Numbered from the stretch's first letter, positions 26,436 through 35,934 are shown. The stretch: 64,000 nucleotides of DNA from Sinorhizobium sojae CCBAU 05684 (GCF_002288525.1 NZ_CP023067.1:3141001-3205000), one strand, 5' to 3'. The notes: a model not told the origin generated them from the letters alone. Numbers and translations: made by a program.

Positions 26436-28058
26436 ATGATCCGTATCGATAATATCAGCAAGTCCAACAGTCACCGCATCCTCTACATCGAAGCCTCGGC
26501 TGCGTTGAACCGTGGCGAGAAGATTGGGCTTGTCGGCCCGAACGGGGCGGGAAAGACGACGCTCTTTCGGATGATCACCGGCGAGGAACTGCCCGACGAG
26601 GGACAGGTCTCGGTCGAGAAGGGCATGACGATCGGCTATTTCGATCAGGACGTCGGCGAGATGGCCGGACGGTCGGCCGTCGCCGAGGTGATGGAAGGGG
26701 CAGGACCGATGAGCGCCGTCGCGGCGGAGCTGCGTTCGCTCGAGGCGGCGATGTCGGATCCGGATCGCATGGATGAAATGGATGCGATCATCGAACGCTA
26801 TGGCGAGGTGCAGGCGCGCTACGAGGAGCTCGATGGCTATGCGCTGGAGGGGCGTGCCCGCGAGGTTCTGGCGGGCTTAAGCTTCAGCCAGGAGATGATG
26901 GATGGCGATGTCGCCAAGCTGTCGGGCGGCTGGAAGATGCGCGTGGCGCTCGCCCGCATCCTCTTGATGCGCCCGGACGTCATGCTGCTCGACGAGCCGA
27001 GCAACCATCTCGATCTCGAAAGCCTCATCTGGCTGGAAGATTTCCTGAAAACCTATGACGGCGCGCTTCTGATGACGTCGCATGATCGCGAGTTCATGAA
27101 CCGGATCGTCACCAAGATCATCGAGATCGATGGCGGCGCGCTGACGACCTATTCCGGCGATTATGGCTTCTATGAAGAACAGCGGGCGCTGAACGAGAGG
27201 CAACAGCAGGCGCAGTTCGAGCGCCAGCAGGCGATGCTTGCCAAGGAGATCAAGTTCATCGAGCGCTTCAAGGCCCGCGCCTCTCACGCCTCGCAGGTTC
27301 AAAGCCGGGTGAAGAAGCTTGAAAAGATCGACCGCGTCGAGCCGCCGCGCCGGCGCCAGACGGTCGCCTTCGATTTCCTGCCGGCGCCGCGCTCCGGCGA
27401 AGATGTCGTCAACCTCAAGAATATCCACAAGGCCTATGGCAGCCGGACGATCTATGACGGGTTCGACTTCATGGTGCGCCGGCGCGAGCGCTGGTGCATC
27501 ATGGGCATCAACGGCGCCGGCAAGTCGACACTCTTGAAGCTCGTCACCGGCACCACCACGCCGGACAAGGGCAGCGTGGCGCTCGGCGCCAGCGTCAAGC
27601 TCGGCTATTTCGCCCAGCACTCCATGGACCTGCTCGACGGCGACAGCACCATCCTGCAATGGCTGGAGGAGCGCTTTCCCAAGGCCGGCCAAGCGCCGCT
27701 TCGGGCGCTGGCCGGTTGCTTCGGCTTTTCCGGCGATGACGTCGAGAAGCGCTGCCGCGTGCTCTCCGGCGGCGAGAAGGCGCGGCTGGTGATGGCCGCA
27801 ATGCTGTTCGACCCGCCGAACTTCCTCGTCCTCGACGAGCCGACCAACCACCTCGATCTCGATACGAAGGAAATGCTGATCAAGGCGCTCTCGGCCTATG
27901 AGGGCACCATGCTGTTCGTCTCGCACGACCGCCGTTTCCTGTCGGCACTCTCCAATCGCGTGCTGGAGCTCACACCGGAGGGCATCCAGCACTATGGCGG
28001 TGGATATGCCGAATATGTCGAGCGCACCGGACAGGAGGCGCCGGGCCTGCGCGGGTGA
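26436..28058 (+). CDS. ABC-F family ATPase (translation factor type)
   Basis: 540 aa from ATG 26436. Two ABC domains: Walker A GPNGAGKTT (about residue 33) and GINGAGKST (about 359), signatures LSGGWKMR and LSGGEKAR, Walker B 'LLDEPSNHLD' and 'VLDEPTNHLD'. There is no transmembrane domain. The inter-domain linker ('EQRALNERQQQAQFERQQAM') is the charged helical ABC-F linker that probes the ribosomal E/P site. Length and linker recall YbiT/EttA-like members rather than Uup, which is present separately at 42.9 kb. No resistance role can be inferred. Confidence 0.92.
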   Translation: MIRIDNISKSNSHRILYIEASAALNRGEKIGLVGPNGAGKTTLFRMITGEELPDEGQVSVEKGMTIGYFDQDVGEMAGRSAVAEVMEGAGPMSAVAAELRSLEAAMSDPDRMDEMDAIIERYGEVQARYEELDGYALEGRAREVLAGLSFSQEMMDGDVAKLSGGWKMRVALARILLMRPDVMLLDEPSNHLDLESLIWLEDFLKTYDGALLMTSHDREFMNRIVTKIIEIDGGALTTYSGDYGFYEEQRALNERQQQAQFERQQAMLAKEIKFIERFKARASHASQVQSRVKKLEKIDRVEPPRRRQTVAFDFLPAPRSGEDVVNLKNIHKAYGSRTIYDGFDFMVRRRERWCIMGINGAGKSTLLKLVTGTTTPDKGSVALGASVKLGYFAQHSMDLLDGDSTILQWLEERFPKAGQAPLRALAGCFGFSGDDVEKRCRVLSGGEKARLVMAAMLFDPPNFLVLDEPTNHLDLDTKEMLIKALSAYEGTMLFVSHDRRFLSALSNRVLELTPEGIQHYGGGYAEYVERTGQEAPGLRG

Positions 28059-28164
28059 CGGGCTGCGCTTGCGCCACCTGCGTCAGCGGGGTTACAGCCG
28101 TGCGTCCTTTGGGACGCCGGCGTACACGGCAGTAGCCTAATTTGGTCTGGCATATTCTTTTCCC

Positions 28165-28279
28165 CCTCATGCCTGTGCTTGTCACAGGCATCCAGCAGCG
28201 CCTCGTCTGCGGCGCGGAAGAGTCTTTTCAGCCCAAGGACTTGGGCTGGCTGGATTCCTGTGACGAGCACAGGAATGAG
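28165..28279. repeat. Long imperfect inverted repeat with inner hairpin
   Basis: Left arm 28165-28196 (CCTCATGCCTGTGCTTGTCA...) pairs with right arm 28249-28279 over about 30 bp with few mismatches. Inside is a second perfect hairpin GCCCAAG-GA-CTTGGGC (28231-28246). This class of CCTGTGCTTGTCACAGG element is common between genes in Rhizobiales; here it sits between convergent genes. Confidence 0.75.
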
Positions 28280-28344
28280 AGGCGGAGGGAGCCTTGCCCC
28301 TGCCAACCGGCGAGGCATCAGTAGGCTGATGTCGTGTACTGTGG

Positions 28345-29154
28345 TTAGGACGTGAGAGGCGGTTGCGTCTGCCCTGCGGCCCGGGCCAAGGGCCGGCTGC
28401 ACATTCGAGCCGCCCTATTCTCCGCCAGCGCCTGCCGCGCCCAATCCGCCCAGAGCTCCGCCGGCGGCAGCCAAAACCAGCCGCCGGCCTCGTCGCCCAC
28501 CACTTCCGCCTTGCCGGCCGCGGCACAGGCCGCGGTCAGCAGACAGATCCACGCCGCCCGCCTTTCATGGTCGCGCTCGACCGTGAGCCTCTCGAGCATG
28601 CGCTCGTCGTTCCAGCCGATGAACTGCAGCAGCTCCGCGAACACTCCGCTCTCGATCGCATGATCGTACAACCAGTCGAACTTCTTGCGCTTCGCCGCCT
28701 TCGACAGGGCAAAGCGCTCGTCCCCGAGCAGAACACCGAGAAAGGCATTGGGAAAGGCTTCGATGATCGCCGCGCCGGGGATGACGGATTGGCCGATCGG
28801 TGTTGCGGCGGCGAGGTGGCTGACCTGTGCGGCCGTCTCGGCGGCGGCCTTTCTCAAGGCGCGGCCGTAGCCGTGGTGGCTGAGGCCCGGTTTGCAGCGC
28901 GTCTGGAAGGCGCCGCGGATGAAGAGGCGTTCGCAGAGGCGGGCGAGGTCGTCGGGAGCGTCCGGCGGCGTCAGCGGGCCGTCGATGGCGATCACTGAAA
29001 ATGTCGTCGCGGGCGGGATCTTCTGCTGTCGGCGCTCCCAGTCCGTGTAGGTCCTCGCGGCGTCCACCTCGCCGGCTACGCTCCAGGCGATGCCGGTGGT
29101 CGGCCGCGATTGCGAAAAGCCGACGTCGATGCCGAGCAGTCTGTCGAAGCTCAT
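28345..29154 (-). CDS. DUF429 family protein
   Basis: 269 aa from ATG 29154 (GGAAGGGCAAGG upstream). Opens 'LLGIDVGFSQSRPTTGIAW' and contains 'FSVIAIDGPL' and 'AAIIEAFPNAFLGVLLG', the DUF429 pattern of an RNase-H-like fold with conserved aspartates (Asp in GID, Asp in AIDGP) and a glutamate. An actual nuclease activity is not established. Downstream convergence with the ABC-F gene across the inverted repeat. A shorter hypothetical gene lies just upstream on the same strand. Confidence 0.78.
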   Translation of the reverse strand: MSFDRLLGIDVGFSQSRPTTGIAWSVAGEVDAARTYTDWERRQQKIPPATTFSVIAIDGPLTPPDAPDDLARLCERLFIRGAFQTRCKPGLSHHGYGRALRKAAAETAAQVSHLAAATPIGQSVIPGAAIIEAFPNAFLGVLLGDERFALSKAAKRKKFDWLYDHAIESGVFAELLQFIGWNDERMLERLTVERDHERRAAWICLLTAACAAAGKAEVVGDEAGGWFWLPPAELWADWARQALAENRAARMCSRPLARAAGQTQPPLTS

Positions 29155-29227
29155 ACCTTGCCCTTCCTTGCCGGCATTACCGCGGCACACGCGCATGGGC
29201 CAGTAACCCGCCGTCGCGCCACTCGCA

Positions 29228-29719
29228 TCACGCCCCCGCATTCTCCCGCAGCCACCGCTCCAGTGCCGCGATCACCGCCAGCCGCAGGCTCGCATGGCGG
29301 CCGAGGGCGCGGGCGAGCGGGCGGCCGTCGGGGGCGAAGCCCATTTCGTGCATCACGTCGTCCGGCGTGATCTTGCGTCGCGCCATGGTCGCCCTGATCT
29401 CCGCGATTGCCGCGGGAAGCAGATAGCGGCCGCTGGCGATCGGCGTCTCTCCCGGTCGCGCCCCCGCGGATCGGGAGCCGGCCGCGCTTTCGGGAAGGGC
29501 GCCGATCGCGCCAAGCCAGGCGAGAAAGGCGTCGCGTTCGGCCTCCGTCGCCTTCGCCCAGGAATTCTTCAGCTTTTCGAGCCGGCTTCGCTCGGGCTTG
29601 AGCCCGGCGAGGACGAGGGCCTTGCGCGGCGAGGGAATCCGGCCGGCGAGGAGCGCATCGTGGACGTCCGGAAACTCGGCCTTCAGCCGCCTGAGGTCGT
29701 CATCGCGCTTCTTCGCCAT
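29228..29719 (-). CDS. Conserved hypothetical protein (163 aa)
   Basis: ATG 29719 after GGCGAGA. Soluble, basic and alanine-rich: 'MAKKRDDDLRRLKAEFPDVH', 'IPSPRKALVLAGLKPERSRL', 'WAKATEAERDAFLAWLGAIG' and a second half around 'ARRKITPDDVMHEMGFAPDG' that looks like a small DNA-binding helical domain. No named family is recognised. It ends 73 bp before the DUF429 gene on the same strand, so the two may be co-transcribed. Confidence 0.65.
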   Translation of the reverse strand: MAKKRDDDLRRLKAEFPDVHDALLAGRIPSPRKALVLAGLKPERSRLEKLKNSWAKATEAERDAFLAWLGAIGALPESAAGSRSAGARPGETPIASGRYLLPAAIAEIRATMARRKITPDDVMHEMGFAPDGRPLARALGRHASLRLAVIAALERWLRENAGA

Positions 29720-29754
29720 TCTCGCCTTCCGATCGGGATTTTGTGGCACGCCCT

Positions 29755-29850
29755 GTTCAGACGCGCGAAAGTCGCTGTAGCACTTTGAACGGTCGCATGT
29801 CTTTGTTCTTGCATGGGGGTTCTTGCATCGGGATCGACAAGGAGACATGT
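29755..29850. repeat. Degenerate RIME-like repeat (module 1 + module B)
   Basis: Only the right half of module 1 survives (CAGACGCGCGAAAGTCGCTG), then ACTTTGAACG and a decayed module B with ends CGCATGTCTTTG and AAGGAGACATG. Confidence 0.5.
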
Positions 29851-30043
29851 GGGGAGGTCCAAATTCTGCCCCTCAAGCTCTGCACAAGTCAGCCCTCCTA
29901 AAAGCATTTGCAGTCAGGTGGAATCACCTGCCGTCGCACAATGCGGCAAAAACAAAGTGAGAGCGGCGGCGCGAACGCATGTGAGCGCATCCCGCTCTCG
30001 CGCCGATGAGCCGCAATGGGCGCGGCCAAGAAGGAGACGATGG

Positions 30044-30199
30044 ATGTCCAACGACGTGGAACATTATAGCGACCCGCAGGAAGCGATGATCGCCCAGTTC
30101 CTCATGAACAGTGACGGCGACGAACTGACGGATATTCTCGTTGCCGCACTCGAAGACGCCTTCCGTATCCTCGGCGAAGAATTCCAGACGATACATTGA
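30044..30199 (+). CDS. Small acidic conserved hypothetical protein (51 aa)
   Basis: ATG 30044 with AAGGAGA ten bases upstream. 'MSNDVEHYSDPQEAMIAQFL', 'MNSDGDELTDILVAALEDAF' and 'RILGEEFQTIH': strongly acidic, helical, no TM. No family recognised. The good ribosome binding site and protein-like composition support it despite its size. A RIME-like element follows. Confidence 0.55.
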   Translation: MSNDVEHYSDPQEAMIAQFLMNSDGDELTDILVAALEDAFRILGEEFQTIH

Positions 30200-30267
30200 G
30201 CGCCCGGAGCGGCGGGCATTTGAATAAAGCGGGGCGATTGTTGTAGAATAGGCTAAAAGCGACTTCT

Positions 30268-30366
30268 GGCGCATCGGTCCCCGGAACCGGTTTTCGGAAA
30301 GCTCGATGCGCAGATTCAAAGTATTTCAGCGACCTTTGCGCGTCTGAAAAGACGCGCGGCGCTGCA
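30268..30366. repeat. RIME-like mosaic repeat, inverted (module A + module 1)
   Basis: GCGCATCGGTCCCCGGAACC...GGAAAGCTCGATGCGC, linker TTCAAAGT, then CAGCGACCTTTGCGCGTC...GACGCGCGGCGCTG. Same blocks as 7060-7157 in reverse order. Confidence 0.8.
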
Positions 30367-30388
30367 GACTCCAATCGGGAAGACGCCG

Positions 30389-30611
30389 ATGTCTATGGTC
30401 AAATCAACCGCGGTCCTGGACTCCTCCGCCATCCACGACGTCGCCTATGACGTGCGCCATCGCACCTTGACGATCTGGCTACTCGGCAATCGCCGGCCCC
30501 TACCACTACCTCGATGTGCCGCAGCAGGTCTATGAGGAACTGGTGCATGCGGAGTCCGCCGGCCACTACTTCAACCAGCACATCCGCCACCATTACAAAT
30601 GCATGCATTGA
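30389..30611 (+). pseudogene. KTSC-domain protein with a C-run frameshift
   Basis: ATG 30389 gives 'MSMVKSTAVLDSSAIHDVAY', 'DVRHRTLTIWLLGNRRP', then runs out of frame. The next frame continues 'YHYLDVPQQVYEELVHAESA' and 'GHYFNQHIRHHYKCMH' to a stop at 30611. This is the KTSC pattern: an initial S-x-x-I/V, then Y-F/L-D-V-P and S-x-G-x-Y-F-N. Deleting one C from the CCCC run near 30505 restores a continuous 73-aa protein, so it is either a recent mutation or a sequencing error. Confidence 0.6.
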
Positions 30612-30674
30612 AGATAGCTGACCGGCGCCCTGTTCACGGAACTGTCGCCAAACCGTCGGAATAGTTTCATGCCG

Positions 30675-30692
30675 CTGTCAAGCCGCTGACAT
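30675..30692 (+). promoter_or_regulatory. Pho-box-like site upstream of phoD
   Basis: CTGTCA-AGCCG-CTGACA-T, i.e. two half-sites with the 5-bp spacing of the PhoB operator (CTGTCA-N5-CTGTCA) and one mismatch, 64 bp before the phoD start. Confidence 0.5.
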
Positions 30693-30755
30693 GCGGCGCG
30701 CCAAAGGTCCGCTCGCGAGAATCGATCGATCGCGAGATGGCACCGGAGGCAGAGT

Positions 30756-32318
30756 TTGTCGGCTGTTCGAGACAGGCTAACGCGGCGTTCTTTCCTCTTT
30801 TCGGCCGGCGCGGCGGGGCTTGCCGCTTCCTCCGGGCTTGCGACGCCCTTCTATGCCCGCGGCCATGGCCGGCCGGAATTCCTGCATGGGGTTCAATCCG
30901 GCGATGTCGATACGCGATCGGGGATGATCTGGACGCGGGTGGACCGGCCGGCGCTGGTCTCGATCGAATATTCGACGACCGAGAGCTTTGCCGATGCCGT
31001 CCGGCTTGCCGATGTCGACGCGACGCCGGCGAGCGATTGCGCGCTCAAATGCCGGCTAAACGATCTGCTGCCGGATCAGGACATCTTCTATCGCTTCACC
31101 GCGGCCGATCTTTATGACGGCAACCGCGTTTCCGAGCCGATCGTCGGCCGCTTCCGCACCGCGCCTCTCCGCCGCCGCTCGGTGCGCTTCGCCTGGTCGG
31201 GCGACACGGCCGGCCAGGGCTGGGGCATCGACGAGGTCGGCATGAAGACCTATTCGACGATCAGCATGCATGAGCCGGACTTCTTCATCCATTCCGGCGA
31301 CACGATCTATGCGGACAATCCGATGCCGGACGAGATCAGGCTCCGCGACGGCGGCCTCTGGAAGAACCGGATCGTGACGCCCGAGAAGCGCGACGTCGCC
31401 CGCACGCTCGACGAATATCGCGGTCAGTGGAAATACAACCTGCTCGACGCGCATGTGCGCGGGCTGAACGCCGCCTGCCCGACCTTCTATCAGTGGGACG
31501 ATCACGAGGTCTTGAACAACTGGTCGGCTTCGACAAACCTCAGCGACGATCCGCGTTATCCGGAGAAGGATATTGCCGTCTACGCATCGCGTGCGGCGCG
31601 CGCCTTCCATGAGATGACGCCGATCCGCAGCTTCCCGGCGCAGCCGGGGCGGATCTTCCGCAAGATCGCCTACGGGCCGCTGCTCGATGTCTTCTTCGTC
31701 GACCTGCGCTCCTATCGCGGCCCGAACCAGGGCGTAGGGGATGGCGGCCTCTTCGGCTGGCGGCAGGCCGATTGGCTGAAGCGGGAGCTTGCGGCGTCCA
31801 GCGCCACCTGGAAGGTGATCGCCTGCGACATGCCGATCGGCCTCGTCGTCTGGGACGATTATGCGCAGAAGCGCGGCTCGGATGCGATCGCCAATGGCGA
31901 CAATGGCCGGCCCGGAGGCCGCGAGACGGAATTTGCCGATCTCCTGCGCTTCATCCGCAACCGGGCCATCGACAACATCGTCTGGCTGACGGCCGACGTG
32001 CACTATACGGCGGCGCATCACTACGACCCGTCGCGCGCGGCGTTCAAGGATTTCCTGCCCTTCTGGGAGTTCGTGTCGGGGCCGCTCCATTCCGGCACCT
32101 ACGGGCCGAAGGAGCTCGACAGGACCTTCGGTCCCGAAGTCCGCTTCATCAAGGCCACGGGCGGCGGCATCGACAGCAACCTGCCGCCATCGGCAGGGCT
32201 GCAATTCTTCGGCCTCGTCGATATCAGCGGCCAGACGGGCGAGATGACCGTCAGGCTCATGGACCGGCAGGATCAGGAGCTCTGGTGGGTGACGCTCCAG
32301 CCGGCGGCCGTTGCATGA
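30756..32318 (+). CDS. phoD: PhoD-type alkaline phosphatase/phosphodiesterase, Tat exported
   Basis: 520 aa from TTG 30756 (GGAGG six bases upstream). A Tat signal 'LTRRSFLFSAGAAGLAA' leads into the PhoD N-terminal domain ('FLHGVQSGDVDTRSGMIWTR'). The metallophosphatase domain follows: 'FAWSGDTAGQGWG', 'FFIHSGDTIYADNP', 'YQWDDHEVLNNW', 'WLTADVHYTAAHHYD'. The cysteine/aspartate/histidine metal ligands characteristic of Ca/Fe PhoD enzymes are plausible in these blocks. It hydrolyses phosphate mono- and diesters in the periplasm. A Pho-box-like site upstream suggests PhoB induction on phosphate starvation. Confidence 0.92.
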   Translation: MSAVRDRLTRRSFLFSAGAAGLAASSGLATPFYARGHGRPEFLHGVQSGDVDTRSGMIWTRVDRPALVSIEYSTTESFADAVRLADVDATPASDCALKCRLNDLLPDQDIFYRFTAADLYDGNRVSEPIVGRFRTAPLRRRSVRFAWSGDTAGQGWGIDEVGMKTYSTISMHEPDFFIHSGDTIYADNPMPDEIRLRDGGLWKNRIVTPEKRDVARTLDEYRGQWKYNLLDAHVRGLNAACPTFYQWDDHEVLNNWSASTNLSDDPRYPEKDIAVYASRAARAFHEMTPIRSFPAQPGRIFRKIAYGPLLDVFFVDLRSYRGPNQGVGDGGLFGWRQADWLKRELAASSATWKVIACDMPIGLVVWDDYAQKRGSDAIANGDNGRPGGRETEFADLLRFIRNRAIDNIVWLTADVHYTAAHHYDPSRAAFKDFLPFWEFVSGPLHSGTYGPKELDRTFGPEVRFIKATGGGIDSNLPPSAGLQFFGLVDISGQTGEMTVRLMDRQDQELWWVTLQPAAVA

Positions 32319-32449
32319 CCCACGCCTTTGCGCAACCCTCATCTCACGCGCCGGCCCCCTTTCGCTCCTGCGAAAAAACCTGTATGAGCCCGGCAACTGA
32401 AAAAGCGGCGCCCGCCTTGTCGCGCGCCCAGAACTTCCGAGATTAAGGT

Positions 32450-34276
32450 ATGAGCATTCGTAACATCGCGATCATCGCGCACGTCGACCATGGGAAGACC
32501 ACGCTTGTCGACGAACTCCTGAAGCAGTCGGGCTCGTTCCGCGAGAACCAGCGCGTCGCCGAACGCGTGATGGATTCCAACGATCTCGAAAAGGAACGCG
32601 GCATCACCATTCTCGCCAAGGCGACCTCGGTCGAGTGGAAGGGGACGCGCATCAACATCGTCGACACCCCCGGCCACGCGGACTTCGGCGGCGAGGTCGA
32701 ACGCATTCTGTCGATGGTGGACGGCGCGATCGTGCTGGTCGATGCCTCCGAGGGCCCGATGCCGCAGACCAAGTTCGTGGTTGGCAAGGCCTTGAAGGTC
32801 GGCCTGAAGCCGATCGTTGCGATCAACAAGATCGATCGGCCGGACGGCCGCCACGAGGAAGTCATCAACGAAGTCTTCGACCTCTTCGCCGCGCTGGATG
32901 CGACCGACGAGCAACTCGACTTCCCGATCCTCTACGGTTCGGGTCGGGACGGCTGGATGAACGTCAATCCCGAAGGTCCAAAGGACCAGGGCATGGCACC
33001 GCTGCTCGATCTGGTCCTGAACCATGTTCCCGAGCCGACGGTGGCGGAAGGACCGTTCCGCATGATCGGTACGATCCTCGAGGCCAATCCCTTCCTCGGT
33101 CGCATCATCACCGGCCGCGTCCACTCCGGTTCCGTCAAGCCGAACCAGGCCGTGAAGGTGCTCGGCCAGGATGGCAAGCTGCTGGAATCCGGCCGTATTT
33201 CCAAGATTCTCGCTTTCCGCGGCATCGAGCGTCAGCCGATCGAGGAGGCCCACGCCGGGGACATCGTCGCAATCGCCGGCCTCACCAAGGGCACCGTCGC
33301 CGACACCTTCTGCGATCCTTCCGTGGCCGAGGCACTGACGGCCCAGCCGATCGATCCGCCGACCGTCACCATGTCCTTCATCGTCAACGATTCGCCGCTT
33401 GCCGGCACCGAGGGCGACAAGGTGACGTCGCGCGTCATCCGCGACCGGCTGTTCAAGGAAGCGGAGGGCAACGTCGCCCTGAAGATCGAAGAGTCGTCGG
33501 AGAAGGACTCCTACTTCGTTTCCGGCCGCGGCGAATTGCAGCTTGCGGTGCTGATCGAGACGATGCGCCGCGAAGGCTTCGAGCTCGCCGTTTCCCGTCC
33601 GCGCGTCGTCATGCACAAGGACGAGAGCGGCCAATTGCTGGAGCCGGTCGAGGAAGTCGTCATCGACGTCGACGAGGAATATTCCGGCGTCGTCGTGCAG
33701 AAGATGTCGGAGCGCAAGGCCGAGATGGTGGAACTGCGCCCCTCCGGCGGCAACCGCGTCCGCCTTGTCTTCTTCGCGCCGACCCGCGGCCTCATCGGCT
33801 ATCAGTCGGAACTCCTGACCGACACACGCGGCACGGCGATCATGAACCGCCTGTTCCACGACTACCAGCCCTACAAGGGCGAGATCGGCGGCCGCGTCAA
33901 CGGCGTGCTGCTCGCCAACGAGCCGGGCGAGGCGGTCGCCTATGCGCTCTTCAACCTCGAAGATCGCGGCCCGATGGTGATCGAGCCGGGCGAGAAGGTC
34001 TATGAGGGCATGATCATCGGCATCCACACTCGCGACAACGACCTCGAAGTCAACGTCTTGAAGGGCAAGAAGCTCACCAACATGCGCGCCGCCGGCAAGG
34101 ACGAGGCCGTGCGCCTCACGCCGCCGATCAAGATGACGCTGGAACGGGCGCTCTCCTGGATCCAGGACGACGAGCTGGTGGAAGTGACGCCGAAGTCGAT
34201 CCGGCTCCGCAAGCTGCATCTCGACCCGCACGAGCGCAAGCGCTTCGAAAAGGCGCGCACCGCAGGGGCGGCGTAA
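32450..34276 (+). CDS. typA: Ribosome-binding translational GTPase TypA/BipA
   Basis: 608 aa, full length. G1 AHVDHGKTT, switch 'ERGITILAKATSV', G3 DTPGHADFGGE, G4 NKID, then domain II (about residues 200-290), EF-G-like domains III and V and the BipA-specific C-terminal domain ('TRGTAIMNRLFHDYQPYKGE'). It assists 50S assembly and stress adaptation, for example cold growth, and in Sinorhizobium stress and symbiosis. It stands alone on the plus strand. Confidence 0.97.
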   Translation: MSIRNIAIIAHVDHGKTTLVDELLKQSGSFRENQRVAERVMDSNDLEKERGITILAKATSVEWKGTRINIVDTPGHADFGGEVERILSMVDGAIVLVDASEGPMPQTKFVVGKALKVGLKPIVAINKIDRPDGRHEEVINEVFDLFAALDATDEQLDFPILYGSGRDGWMNVNPEGPKDQGMAPLLDLVLNHVPEPTVAEGPFRMIGTILEANPFLGRIITGRVHSGSVKPNQAVKVLGQDGKLLESGRISKILAFRGIERQPIEEAHAGDIVAIAGLTKGTVADTFCDPSVAEALTAQPIDPPTVTMSFIVNDSPLAGTEGDKVTSRVIRDRLFKEAEGNVALKIEESSEKDSYFVSGRGELQLAVLIETMRREGFELAVSRPRVVMHKDESGQLLEPVEEVVIDVDEEYSGVVVQKMSERKAEMVELRPSGGNRVRLVFFAPTRGLIGYQSELLTDTRGTAIMNRLFHDYQPYKGEIGGRVNGVLLANEPGEAVAYALFNLEDRGPMVIEPGEKVYEGMIIGIHTRDNDLEVNVLKGKKLTNMRAAGKDEAVRLTPPIKMTLERALSWIQDDELVEVTPKSIRLRKLHLDPHERKRFEKARTAGAA

Positions 34277-34655
34277 GCCGGCTTAGGGAAAAGGGCGGCC
34301 CCTCATCCGGCTGCCGCCACCTTCTCCCCGCTCCTCGGGGAGAAGGCGTATGCCGCATGCTTCGAGCTCCCCTTTCCCAGGTTGGACGAGGAGAGAAGCA
34401 GCAGGTACGGCCTCGATAAGGGCAGGCGCTCGCCGCGAGTCCCTTCTCCCCGCCCGCGGGCAGCGGGATGAGGGGCCTTTCCGCTGGAAAAGCGACGTCA
34501 TGGTGACTCGCAGCCGAAAGAATGCTAAAGCGCCTCGCAAATTCGGCCCCCGCGCCCATGAAGCGCATTGAGGCTCGCCAAATTTCAATTCGCGCATCGG
34601 GACTTGAACCGGAACAGCTTTCCGGCCCTTGGCTTTACGACAGGACATCACGAGC
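34277..34655. repeat. REP-like inverted repeats between typA and rlmN
   Basis: CCCCTCATCCGGCTGCCGCC-ACCTTCTCCCC near 34300-34345 is repeated in inverted orientation near 34440-34480 (CCTTCTCCCCGCCCGCGGGC...GGGATGAGGGGCC). Each has its own CTCCCCG-CGGGGAG hairpin. The rest, including a poor RIME-like fragment near 34590-34622, is non-coding. Confidence 0.65.
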
Positions 34656-35888
34656 ATGCCGGCCACGGAGATCTTGAACAGGAACATCGTCAAGACGCCT
34701 GAAGTCAGCGCCGTGCCGCGGACGGAGAAACCGTCGCTGATCGGCATCTCGCGCGAGGACATGGCGAAGGCGCTCGTCGACAAAGGCGTGCCGGAGCGAC
34801 AGGTGAAGATGCGCGTGAGCCAGCTCTGGCACTGGCTCTATGTGCGCGGCGTCTCCGACTTCGACCACATGACGAATGTCTCCAAGGACATGCGCGAAAT
34901 GCTGAAAGAGCATTTCACCATTGCGAGGCCGGAGATCGTCGAGGAGCAGGTGTCCAATGACGGCACGCGGAAATGGCTCCTGCGCTTTCCGCCGCGCGGC
35001 GCCGGCCGGCCGGTGGAGATCGAAACCGTCTATATCCCCGAGGAAGGCCGCGGCACGCTCTGCATTTCGAGCCAGGTCGGCTGCACACTCACCTGCTCCT
35101 TCTGTCACACCGGCACGCAGAAGCTGGTGCGCAACCTGACGGCCGAGGAAATCCTCTCGCAGCTTCTGCTTGCCCGCGACCGGCTCGGCGATTTTCCGGA
35201 GCGCGACACGCCGCAGGGCGCGATCGTGCCGGCCGAAGGCCGCAAGATCACCAACATCGTCATGATGGGCATGGGCGAGCCGCTTTATAACTTCGAGCAC
35301 GTCAAGACGGCGCTCTTGATCGCCTCGGACGGCGACGGCCTGTCGCTGTCGAAGCGCCGCATCACGCTCTCGACCTCCGGCATCGTGCCGGAAATCTACC
35401 GCACCGGCGAGGAGATCGGCGTCATGCTGGCGATCTCGCTGCATGCCGTCAATGACGAGCTGCGCGACATGCTGGTGCCGATCAACAAGAAGTATCCGCT
35501 GAAGGCACTGATGGAGGCCTGCCGCGCCTATCCGGGGCTTTCCAATGCCCGCCGCATCACCTTCGAATATGTGATGCTGAAGGACGTCAACGACAGCCTG
35601 GAAGACGCCAAGGAACTGGTGAAGCTCTTGAGGGGTATTCCGGCGAAGATCAATCTCATTCCCTTCAACCCCTGGCCGGGCACCAATTACCAGTGCTCGG
35701 ACTGGGAGCAGATCGAGAAATTCGCCGACTTCATCAACCAGGCCGGCTACGCCTCGCCGATCCGCACCCCGCGCGGCCGCGACATCCTCGCCGCCTGCGG
35801 CCAGCTCAAGTCGGAATCGGAGCGCATGCGCAAGGTCGACCGCCTGGCCTTCGAGGCGATGATGATTGCCAACCACGGCGAGGATTGA
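34656..35888 (+). CDS. rlmN: Dual 23S rRNA/tRNA A37 adenine-C2 methyltransferase
   Basis: 410 aa from ATG 34656. Radical-SAM cluster CxxxCxxC is CTLTCSFC near residue 146, SAM-binding '[10 protein letters not shown]', and the late catalytic cysteine region 'CGQLKSE' near the C-terminus. RlmN methylates A2503 of 23S rRNA and A37 of some tRNAs via a methyl-cysteine intermediate. A TTG at 34629 would add nine residues but lacks support. Confidence 0.96.
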   Translation: MPATEILNRNIVKTPEVSAVPRTEKPSLIGISREDMAKALVDKGVPERQVKMRVSQLWHWLYVRGVSDFDHMTNVSKDMREMLKEHFTIARPEIVEEQVSNDGTRKWLLRFPPRGAGRPVEIETVYIPEEGRGTLCISSQVGCTLTCSFCHTGTQKLVRNLTAEEILSQLLLARDRLGDFPERDTPQGAIVPAEGRKITNIVMMGMGEPLYNFEHVKTALLIASDGDGLSLSKRRITLSTSGIVPEIYRTGEEIGVMLAISLHAVNDELRDMLVPINKKYPLKALMEACRAYPGLSNARRITFEYVMLKDVNDSLEDAKELVKLLRGIPAKINLIPFNPWPGTNYQCSDWEQIEKFADFINQAGYASPIRTPRGRDILAACGQLKSESERMRKVDRLAFEAMMIANHGED

Positions 35889-35934
35889 GCGGCGGAAGAG
35901 AAACGCGAAGCGCTTTCGCTCGTGTTTGCCCCTC

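Noticed and set aside
26060-26467. Open frames at the island/core boundary (both strands)
   Set aside because: No ribosome binding site, no recognisable content, and mutually overlapping frames; treated as intergenic.
32339-34231. 630-codon minus-strand frame across typA
   Set aside because: Shadow of typA; no ribosome binding site or domain, and TypA is intact on the other strand.
34580-34622. RIME module A-like fragment before rlmN
   Set aside because: Only GCGCATCGGGAC...GGAACAGCTTTCCG resembles module A; too short and imperfect to list as a copy.
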